A stretch of 64,000 bases of DNA from Hemicordylus capensis (Eukaryota; Chordata; Lepidosauria; Squamata; Cordylidae). The translations under genes were made by a program, and so were the position numbers. Position 1 is the stretch's first letter. Every line of letters begins with the position of its first letter. This document shows positions 45,241 to 55,135 of this stretch, piece by piece. The notes under the pieces are model-generated. The model was given only the letters and a program-made list of their open reading frames with translations, was not told the origin of the DNA and did not search any database. The stretch is from the NCBI RefSeq assembly GCF_027244095.1, contig NC_069660.1, positions 102,896,834-102,960,833 of the forward strand. The letters are read 5' to 3'.

Positions 45241-47989
45241 TTTCAAGCTCTCCCACGTACTTCCTTACTAAAATCCATGCAAAACTCTAATTCCTATTCA
45301 CAAAGCTATGGTCGTTAATCTCCCGCCCCTTATAGAGAGAGTAGGCTTCAAACAGAGGTAACCAGGCTCAACGGGAATGTGGCCCCTCCTACCAGCTGTG
45401 ACTCACCTAGCTGACTTCTCCCACTGTCTCTTTGCAGGCAAAAGAGAAACTAAAACAGAAAGCCACACAGACACCAAAACAAGCCCTGCCCCCCCCCCGC
45501 CCCAAATACAGACACAAGCACACACACTGGGACTTCTTCCCTAAAGAGATAACAGCCCCTCAAAATCTCCCCCCTCCTGTTTGTTTCTGCCCCGTTGCTG
45601 CGTGTCCCAGAAGTAACAGATGTGTTTGCGCGCGCCGGGCACGAGTGCATGCATGTTGCGGGCGCGTGTGCACACAAGTGTGATGTGCAAGTGCCTGTTA
45701 CTTCCGGGAGACACGGTGACAGGGCCATAAAGGGCCTCCAAACTGGTTCTGTGCACATCCCTAATATCAGCCACTCAAAATCTCCCTCTCCTCTTGTTCG
45801 TTTGGTGGTGGGGCGGGGAGAGCTTTTGTTTTTTATAAGGAAACGTTTGCTACCTTTTCAGATCTGTTTCTCCTCTTCCCAGTGAAGGCTTCAAACAACA
45901 TCAGGCTTCATCAACTTCAGAGAAGGCTTCAAACATCTCAATCCAAACAACATTCTTCATTAGTTTTTTAATTACAAGGTATCACAGTTTCCCAGCTAAA
46001 ATGAGTTGCTAGGGAAAAACTATTCTTTTTTCAGCAATCATAGCTGGGAAGCCTGCTGCTAGCCCTTTAAACAATAACCAAAACAAGTTGGCCAAGCCCA
46101 GCAACTACACATTTCTTGGAAAAGCCCTGAGGCACTGTTTGGGTGTTGTTACTGTGCTTCCTACCCCATTCCTCCATTAATCCCCTCACTTACTCTTTGC
46201 CCCTTCATGAAATGGAGCAAAATTAGGACTCCTTAGGGTGACAAACTTTGGCTTTGGACTTTTGAAGATGGGAATTCTGAGGAAATATTTCTGCCCTTAT
46301 ACCTCAATCTCACATATATTTATTATTTACTTATTGATTTAGAAGTATCAATAGATTTCAATGGAATGTATTTGTAGATAAATGTGTGCTGTAATCCAGA
46401 GCATAATAGGGGCATATTCACACTGTTTACCACTTCAGTTTGATAATGTAGTAAGCAGTGTTTGAGAAAAGGAAATAGGAAAACCTTTCCACGTATCAGT
46501 ATGTGGAAGGTTTTGCTCAGCATTCCTCTGGGTCAGCTGTGCAACAAACTCCCTGAGCCCGCAATGCCTCAAGTGTGGACAGGTGTGGGAATTGGCAACA
46601 TTTTCTTCTGCAGGCAATGGATGTGCTGAATTAGTACATTTAAGCCCTAGCAGAACTTCATGTGTATGTGCTTATACTTGCAAGTAAATTTAATTTAAAT
46701 TGAGACTTGCTTCTAATATTTGTGACGCGTACGATTGAGGTTTTAATTTTTCTGCACTGGCTCAGAGTGCAATTGCAAGAGAAAGCTATTTTAAAAGTGA
46801 CACAGCTAAATTTAAGATTTTTAATTTTATCTGTCTCAGATTCTGCAAAAATGTTCCCTACTCCATATTTGTGTAGTGCACTATCAGTGCAGTTTGTATT
46901 TTAATAACCTTAGCAAGGGAGCTCCCTCCTACTAAATAACTCTTGCATGATATGCTTTGAGTAACATATTGGAAATATCTCTGTGCTGCACAGCTGCCCA
47001 AATAAGAAATGGCTAGGTAATGAGAGTGTTGAGAAGCATAAACAAGTGCTCGTTTTTGATAAAACTGGTTACTGGAAAATTAACATTTATTCTCTTTTCC
47101 CTCATTGGCTAGAACTCACATTCCTTTTTGTGTGCTAACACTGGTGCTTAATTATCATAGTGACACCCGTTTGCAGTAACTGGACTGTGTCCCCGTGGGG
47201 TCCTTCTTATGCCACTGTAATATGAAACTGTCAGGCAAGGCGGTCTGTGTATTATAAATAGGGTACTTCATCCATGATAAGCGATTATTATCTTTCTTTC
47301 CCAAGTGTAAAAAGGCCTATATAACTCAAGAAGGTGCGAGTGATTTAGGCCTTCTGAGTAAGGCTCCAATGAGTCCTGAAGGGGACCCTGCCTATGTTGT
47401 TGTCTTGTTATTGAACTTGAAATATTCAATTTATTATACTGGAATATATTTTCGGAAGTCAGCACTGGATAAAATAATGTTGCAGGCACTTAGACCAACA
47501 GTATAGCACGATTTAGTGCCCTTCTGTGATGGCCTTCTCAGAACCTTCATCACCTTTGGTAAATAAGAAAATGAGCAATGACACATACTAACCGTACATG
47601 AGAAAAAGAGTGTGCTGAATTATTTCAATTATTTAAAAAGAAAATGCATCTTTGTGGTTGTTTTCATTCAGTTGTGTGCAGTTTTCTTCCATTGCACTAC
47701 TATGTTCTTCATCCGGGCAATTACTGCACACTATGGGCTGACCAATCACAAGTCAGAGTACTTATTGGATTTAAACCCATTTGGGCTTGTTGAAATAACT
47801 GCACTGGAAACAATAGGACTGCCACCCTCATGCTGGAACATTAACTTAGAAGACATACTGGCTAGCATCCAGACTAACAAAACATGTGTTGTACTTGAGA
47901 AATCTGGTTTCTGCTGTATTCCTGACTAAAGCAGCACTGGTGCTTGCATGGAGTGTGGGGGAGTAAACTGCAGTGACCTCCACTTCTTC
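45241..47989. other. EFCAB7 intron 1, no gene recognised
   Basis: 45241-45470 may be the CR1 5' region. 45620-45690 is CpG/TG alternating (gcgcgcgccgggc). The rest is unassigned AT-rich DNA. Confidence 0.4.
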
Positions 47990-48312
47990 CAGACACATGA
48001 AAACATGTTCATGAGGGCTGTGCAACCCTCAGGGGCATTTTTTTGCGTGCCTCAGAGCACTCCTAAGGGAAAAGGAGGTTGTCAGAATTCCCCTATAGAC
48101 ATGCAATTGCCAGTGCTGCCTTAGTCAAAACCCTCAGCACCACCATTAGTGGTTCTCACTTTGTTAGTATGGATGTCAGCCATTATGAATTTCAGTGGAG
48201 TTTACTTTCACATAGGCCACAGTTCTGTGCATGCTTAATGACGTAGTCCACTCTATGGAAAAACAGGTGGTCATGGTCCCTTGTTTGTGCAGTGTCACAA
48301 CTTGTTATACAC

Positions 48313-48637
48313 CAGGGCATTTTCCAGATTATACCCTGCTATGGGGTCACGACATATCTCCGAAGAGTGCTTCCGCACTTCCTGTGTTGAGACACCACAG
48401 TCCCTCCTCTGACAGCAGGGTGCCATTCCCATTTCTAATGCCTTGTTTCAGATTTAATTGCTGTGATTTATTGCTATGACCTTGTATGTCCAGCGTAAAA
48501 AGGTTGCTGTATTTTCCCATTGTTAGATTTCATGAGACTGCTCCCCCTGATGGGCATTTTGCTGTTTACATTTTGAATACTAGTTGCCTGAACCGAAGCA
48601 TTTTGCTGGTGTTGAGCGGGTACTGGAAAGCACCCAG
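48313..48637. mobile_element. Old MITE, copy B of a two-copy family
   Basis: Starts CAGGGCATTTTCCAGATTAT and ends with its partner '..ggaaagcacccag'. The interior is collinear with 13469-13753 ('cttccgcacttcctgtgttg', 'gacagcagggtgc', 'gaaccgaagcattttgc'). Confidence 0.7.
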
Positions 48638-48906
48638 CGGAAATCCTAGATATATATACTAGGAAGTAAATTCCATTGACTTTAGTGGTACACCTGATGA
48701 AAGGTGCAGAGAAGCAGGAACAGGAAAGACCAAGTGCCTGCAGTAATTGTCAGTGCTGCTGTACTTGCAATGGTCTCCTGCCTCCCATGGACAACTTCCT
48801 CTTAATATGGCATTATAAAATCCTTTTAGCGTCCTGGAGGTCTAGCACAGCCTTACACCAGTTTCAGGTATTATGGTTGTTAGGTTTTGAATGGCTGCTG
48901 TACATT

Positions 48907-49180
48907 CAGGGGTGTATCTGTGATATGGCAGGCAGGGCACATGCGCTGGGCACGACTTGAAGGGGGGCGCCATTTTTTAAAATGAACAAATAAAATGGCT
49001 GCCAAAACCAAAATGGCCACCATGCATATTCAAATGGCCTCTGCAAGGCCCTAGGTCATGCCAGGCCTCACAGAGGCCATTTGAGCATGCGTGGTGGCCA
49101 TCTTGTTTTCGGCAGCCATTTAAAAGAAATTATTTTTAAAAATGGCCACTGCACATGCTCAAATGGTCCCTGCGAGGCCC
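48907..49180. mobile_element. hAT-like element end with inner palindrome
   Basis: Begins CAGGGGTGTATCTG, as in the other CAGGGG hAT MITEs. 48991-49050 ('atggctgccaaaaccaaaat' 'ggccaccatgc') pairs with 49070-49129. The right terminus is not found, and an AT-rich array replaces it. Confidence 0.55.
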
Positions 49181-49296
49181 TTTATAAATATTCTTTTATA
49201 AATATTTATAAATATTAAATATAAATTTATAGATATTCTTTATAAATTTATAAATATTTATAAATATTGTTTATAAATATTCTTAATAACAGTAAT
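49181..49296. repeat. AT-rich minisatellite (TTTATAAATA-like)
   Basis: Repeats of 'tttataaatatt' with small variants, ending seven bases before a Helitron 3' terminus. Confidence 0.85.
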
Positions 49297-49302
49297 AATA
49301 AA

Positions 49303-49744
49303 CTAGATGAACCTGTGCAGAGCATCTGTGCGCTAGGACTTTGTTGCTTTCCTTGCCCCCTGCCACAGCCACTGCTCAGTGTCAGCCACCCACTCTCAGC
49401 CACCCCTTCCCTGCCGCTGGCTCACCTGTTCGACCCCTCGCCCGCTCGCTCGTTCAGTTGCCTCCCTGACCACTCACTTGCTTGTCCCTCCCCACCGCCT
49501 GCTCACCCCCTCCCCGCCGCTTGCTCACTCATTCACCTGCTCATTCACTTGCTCACCCCCCTGCCTGATCACTCGCTCACCCTTCCCCGCCACCCCCCTC
49601 GCCCCCTCACCATTGCTCGCTCCTCTTCCCTATCTACATATGGAATCCCAACTGCCCAACAGGTGCTTCTACTCTGCTACCTCCCATTACTAAAGCACGG
49701 TGTGGGTGGGGTTTGCCACATACATCCTTAGCATATTATATAGA
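49303..49744 (-). mobile_element. Non-autonomous Helitron (copy 2)
   Basis: On the - strand it starts TCTATATAATATGC after an A (49745) and ends with 'GCACAGATGCTCTGCAC' plus CTAG at 49303-49306 followed by T. The hairpin stem is slightly decayed. The body is purine-rich on the element's own strand (repeated gagtgagcgag / gaggggg blocks). It has no coding capacity. Confidence 0.83.
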
Positions 49745-50337
49745 TATATATTGACAGATAATATGTCTTATCTGTTTATCCCTTTTTGTGAGCCTGTTAT
49801 TTAATTAACAGCCAAACTATATGTAAACTTTAACTAGTCATTAACTGGTTGACTTAAAACAGAAAGCAGACAACTCCCAAAACCAGTTGTGGGAAGCCCA
49901 ATCCAGTGCAGACATATGGAGCACAGTGAGTGGGGTTTAGCACTGTCCCACTCTGCTGTTTTCATGATGAAGAAACTATTTGTCTCCAAAGTGGTTATTT
50001 TCAGCATGATCCTTGATTGTTTTGCCTAGGTGGGGTTGAATAAACCAAAGTTCCCCAAGTTCATATGTAGTGGTAAATTGTGTTTTAGTTCAAGCTGAAA
50101 GTGGAGCTCTTTGAGGCTTATTCTCATAGTGGAAAACTGTACTTTCCTGTTGTGTCTGAACCAGACTTATTGTGCAAGCCTTAAATGTATTTTTTCACTA
50201 CGTCACTCTCTTTCAGTCTAAATCACTTTCACACAAATTCAAACTGACTGTTTGGTGCATGGTAGGCAATCACAAGAAAAACACTTGAAATACTTGCATA
50301 GACGAATGGATGGCGTGTGTGGCACAGATGGATGGCA

Positions 50338-50800
50338 CGTGTGGCACAGCATTAGTGTGGATCAGATAACTGAAAATGAGTTTTCCCCATTTCTATCTAC
50401 CAATGCATGTTGAAAGATGAATCCTGTATGAGGTGGGCAGGTGCACATGACCAGCTGCCCAAGGGTGACAGTTGGGGAAGGAATAGATAGAAGTGACTTA
50501 ACAATGACCTTTGTCTTAAGGCCACTTATTCTAGATATATGGGAATATTCCCTGACAAACACATTGGGGATTCACTGAAACATAAGCAGTATAATTGGAT
50601 CAGGAGCGGAGAAAGTCATAATCAAATTCATTTCAAAAGGATGAAAAGTTTCTTCACATGGCAATCCAGTAGTACATGCTGGCTACTTGCCCATGAGCAG
50701 CTGGTCATGTGCACCTGTCTGCCACATGCAGGACACATATTTGTAACATGCATTGGTAGATACTAGGAAAATTTCATTTTTCGTGATGTGCCACATACCA
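50338..50800. mobile_element. DNA element with about 110-nt inverted ends
   Basis: 50384-50460 ('tatctaccaatgcatgtt..' 'ggtgcacatgaccagctgcc') recurs inverted at 50690-50775. The arms extend outward through 'aaaatgagttttcc' and 'gtgtggcaca'. The 230-nt centre is non-coding. A 'gatggatggc.cgtgtggcac' tandem duplication flanks it on the left. Confidence 0.65.
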
Positions 50801-51244
50801 GTGGTGTACCACACAACTGTCTGTGAGCATGTGCAAATATACCAGGTGTTCTTCCTGTAACACCATGCACCAACTAGTGTGAAACTGATATGAACTGAAA
50901 CACATTGTAGCAGTGGAAATAATTTGTGGCTTGCACAACAGACTTAACAGGAAACTGTGGTTTCCTGTTAGAGAACAAGACTCAGCACGTCCCTTTCCAT
51001 CTTCTTTCACATGTGAGACAAAGAATTTTAAAGCTTCTGCTTTCAGTTTGAAATAAATCACTGGTTGGCTTTATGTGCAAACTCTGGAAACTGTGAAACT
51101 CTGGAACCACAGTTCCCTGTGTTTGTGTATAACAGCACATTTTTATTTAGTTCCAACCAAATGTGGAAGCTGAATATCTTCTCCTCTCATATGTGAAAAA
51201 GGAGAAGGGAGGTTGGAGCATGGGAACCCATGAATCTTGGAGGC

Positions 51245-51935
51245 TGGTTCTTTGAGGCTGGCTCTTGGACCAGGTTTACAATCTGTGGGTGCTCATCCAT
51301 TCAGCTTACTGCAATGTGTTGTACTTTGGAAATGGTCTGGTCTGGTCGCCTTTGAAAATGATCTTGAAACTGCTGTTGGTACAAAACAGGGCTGCAAGAT
51401 TATTAACTGGGACTGGATATTTTGATCATATCACACCAGTGCTTTGTCAGCTGTACTGGTTCCCAGTCCATTTCCAAGCTCAATTCAGAGTGCTAGTTTT
51501 AACGTTTAAGGCCCTAAATGGCTTGAAACTGGGTTACCTGAGAAAGGGCCTTGCCCCATAAGTCCTGAGTGCCCCTGCCAAACGAGGTGAGGTGAGTGGC
51601 TACTAGATAAAGGGCCTCCTCAGTGTTTGCACTCCGTTTATGGAACAGCCTCCCCAGTGAGGTTTGCCTGGCATCATCGCTTTGTTCTTTTAGACGCTAG
51701 GTAAAGACATTTCTGTACACTCAGGCCTTTTAAATTGGATTTTAAAACTGAGTTTTTAAAAAAGTTAATTTTTTGGGGTACTGTTAAAAAAAGTTTAAAT
51801 TGTTTTTACTGTATTTTGTATTTTTGGGTGTGTTGTGATTTCTTGTATTTTATGTATTTTTACTCGATGTTTTAATGCTGTGTTGTGAGATGCCCAGAGA
51901 ACAATTTGTTATGTAATAAAATTGTTGTTATTACT
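51245..51935 (+). mobile_element. L2-type LINE 3' portion
   Basis: Encodes '..LLLVQNRAARLLTGTGYF' 'DHITPVL' and 'FRVLVLTFKALNGL', the C-terminus of L2 ORF2, then '..gcactccgtttatggaac' '..cctcccca' and the tail 'agatgcccagagaacaattt' ending in aataaaattgttgtta. Several stops. Confidence 0.82.
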
Positions 51936-52837
51936 ACAGGAAATCATGTTTTCTCATTATGTGTGAAATGGCCCTAAGTCTTGAGTGATCATCATGGTAG
52001 ATGATAACAATATAACCTTCATGCTCCACTCTCTGGTGCAACTATAATGTTCCACAAAAAAATCTTATAATAATGGAATGTTTAACAACGTTTCTACAAG
52101 GTATTATCTGTTTTTACATAAAAATGTGAAGGTCTTAAAGGAGTACATGGGAGTCACCTTAAATATGCATATTGCATTGCCAGCTTATCAATTTATAATG
52201 ATGGGTAAACTTTTATTTAGTAATTATAGTGTTGATCTGTTTTGGATGACTTTCATATCCTCTGAATGAGCTGGGTATTATAATCATTGTACAAAAATTA
52301 ACTCATTAATGTAATGATCACATTATAGTCTAAATCTATGGACCAAATTAGATACAGAGGTACCCATGAGGATTCCAATTTTTTTTAATGTCAAAGGTAT
52401 ATGATGTTGCTAATATGATCAGCAAAGAAGCAATGTTTTCCACAAAGCATACCGATGACATGATCTGGCTAACATTAAACACTTCTAGTCCCATTTATTT
52501 CACATGCTTAACACTTCAATTAAATCAACATTCTTTGAACTATGCCTAGAATGTTCTGTGCCAATTTAATTTTTAATATATAATTGAGATCTTGGTAGAT
52601 AAACAGTTACCGACCCAGTTTTTATAGTTATCTACTCAGGCACATATTTTTCATAGTTATCTAACATCTTACTCAATTTGAGTCATGCATCTCAAAACCT
52701 ATTTACAAACTCCTCTTGTTTCCCCCAAAACAGAAGCGTGGCAAAAGTTTAGCAAACATTTCCTCCTGCTGAGGGGATGGATATAGAACTTTGCTAAAAG
52801 AAGACATGGGCTCTAAATATGTTTGCATTATTCACAG
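51936..52837. other. EFCAB7 intron 1, distal part
   Basis: AT-rich, with no repeat recognised. Ends with the acceptor 'gcattattcacag' used by the first coding exon. Confidence 0.5.
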
Positions 52838-53026
52838 AATGGCTGGCAGTCAGAAGAGCAATGCATCCCTCTTCAGTGAAGAGACAGCACTCTCAGAACA
52901 TTCCCAAGCCAAACAATCCCACAGTTATGAGGAGGAAACATTTTATAAAAACTGCAGAGCAGCCTATTTAGCTGTCTTTAAAAGCAGCTTAGAAAACATT
53001 AAATCAAAAGAACAACTGTGTTTAGG
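52838..53026 (+). CDS. EFCAB7: EFCAB7, first coding exon
   Basis: The acceptor 'gcattattcacag' is followed after one base by the start codon at 52839. It encodes MAGSQKSNASLFSEETALSE.. and then 'EEETFYKNCRAAYLAVFK' 'SSLENIKSKEQLCL'. Human EFCAB7 has 'EEIFYMNCRAAYLTVFKS' 'SLENIISKDQLYLAL' at the same place. The exon ends in phase 1 at 'TTAG|gtaagtg'. EFCAB7 is a cytoplasmic EF-hand protein that, with IQCE, anchors the EVC-EVC2 complex at the base of the primary cilium and so supports Hedgehog signalling. An open frame continues 47 nt upstream of the ATG, but the human alignment and the splice acceptor favour 52839. Confidence 0.93.
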
Positions 53027-53080
53027 TAAGTGACTTGGTTTTTAAAAATCTATCTATTTTCTATCTATATCTATCTATCT

Positions 53081-55080
53081 TCTATATATTTATTTCTCTA
53101 AGACAGGCCATGTGTGGATGAATGGGGATGTGTTGCGGAAACTTGCGAGAGCCGCCGAACTCTCGCAAGCATATTAGGCGCACGCACGACAGAAGGCCGT
53201 TGTCTGGCTGCAGAGAGCCCGGGGGAGACACTTGGCCACCCAGCCGATCTGGAGGAGAGATAGGGAGAGACTCGGAGAGAGAGTGCACCTGCAGGAGCCG
53301 CTGGGTCGCAACAGGGACTGAGGAGGGTGCCGCCGTCAACAGCGGAGGGCAGAAAGGAGTTTGGGCATGGCTGGGCAACAGAAAACGGTTGGCCAGAGGA
53401 GATGGGAGGCGAGGGGAGAGAAGGAGATGCTTGTCTGCCCAGCCGGAGCTGCAGATGCGAGGAGAGAGAATGAGCTGTGCGAGGAGAGACACAGTTGTGT
53501 GGTGGGGGAGAGAGAGAGTATGAGAGAGTAGTGTGTGTGTGTTGGGGGAGAGAGAGGGTGTGTGTGTGCGTGTGTGTGTGTTGGGGGAGAGAGAGAGTTG
53601 TGTGGGTTGGGGGGAGAGAGAGAGTTTGTGTGTGTGTGTGTGCTGGGGAGAGATGTGTGTGTGTTGGGGAGAGAGGTAGGGGTGTGTGTGTGGGGGGGAG
53701 AGGTGTGGGGGGGTTGGTGTGTGTGTGGGGGAGAGAGGTGTGTGTGGGGGGGAGAGAGGTGTGTGTGTTGGGGGAGAGAGAGGTGTGTGTTTGTTGGGGG
53801 AGAGAGAGGTGTGTGTGTGTGTGTGTGTGTGTTGGGGGAGAGAGAGGTGTGTGTGTGTGTTGGAGGAGAGAGAGGTGTGTGTGTGTTGGGGGAGAGAGGT
53901 AGGTGTGTGTGTGTGTGTGTTGGGGGAGAGAGGTGTGTGTGGGGGGGAGAGGTGTGTGTGTGTGTTGGGGGAGAGAGAGGGGTGTGTGTGTGTGTTGGGG
54001 GAGAGAGAGGTGTGTGTGTGTTGGGGGAGAGAGAGGGGTGTGTGTGTTCTGGGGGAGAGAGAGGGGTGTGTGTGTTCTGGGGGAGAGAGAGGGGTGTGTG
54101 TGTTCTGGGGGAGAGAGAGGGGTGTGTGTGTGTTCTGGAGGAGAGAGAGGTGTGTGTGTGTTGGGGGAGAGAGGTGTGTGTGTTGGGGGAGAGAGAGGTG
54201 TGTGTTGGGGGAGAGAGAGGTGTGTGTGTGTGTTGGGGAGAGACAGGTTTGTGTGTGTGTTGGGGGAGAGAGAGGTGTGTGTGTGTTGGGGGAGAGAGAG
54301 GGGTGTGTGTGTTCTGGGGGAGAGAGGGGTGTGTGTGTTCTGGGGGAGAGAGAGGGGTGTGTGTGTGTTGGGGGAGAGAGAGGGGTGTGTGTGTGTTGGG
54401 GGAGAGAGAGGGGTGTGTGTGTGTTGGGGAGAGAGAGGGGTGTGTGTGTGTGTTGGGGGAGAGAGGGGTGTGTTGGGGGAGAGAGCTGTGTGCGTGTGTG
54501 TTGGGGGAGAGAGCTGTGTGCGTGTGTGTTGGGGGGAGAGAGCTGTGTGCGTGTGTGTTGGGGGGAGAGAGCTGTGTGCGTGTGTGTTGGGGGGAGAGAG
54601 CTGTGTGCGTGTGTGTTGGGGGGAGAGAGGTGTGTGCGTGTGTGTGTGTTGGGGGAGAGAGGTGTGTGCGTGTGTGTGTTGGGGGAGAGAGGTGTGTGCG
54701 TGTGTGTGTTGGGGGAGAGAGTGGTGTGTGTGTTGGGGAAGAGAGGTGTGTGTGTGTGTTGGGGGAGAGAGAGGTGTGTGTGTGTGTTGGGGGAGAGAGA
54801 GGAGTGTGTGTGTTGGGGGAGAGAGGTAGGTGTGTGTATGTGTGTTTGTTGGAGGGAGAGAGGTGTGTGGGGGGGAGAGGTGTGGGGGGGTTTGGTGTGT
54901 GGGGGGAGAGAGGTGTGTGTGGGGGGGAGAGAGGTGGGGGGAGAGGTGTGTGGGGGGGAGGTGTGTGTGTTGGGGGAGAGAGAGGTGTGTGTTTGTTGGG
55001 GGAGAGAGGTGTGTGTGTTGGGGGAGAGAGAGGTGTGTGTGTGTTGGGGGAGAGAGAGGTGTGTGTGTGTTGGGGGAGAG

Positions 55081-55135
<55 letters not shown>

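Noticed and set aside
49267-49731. 154-codon Ser/Pro/Leu-rich + strand frame
   Set aside because: Antisense of the purine-rich body of a Helitron. Low complexity.
52791-52838. Upstream in-frame start of EFCAB7 at 52791
   Set aside because: It lies before the splice acceptor. The ATG at 52839 fits the acceptor and the expected exon start.
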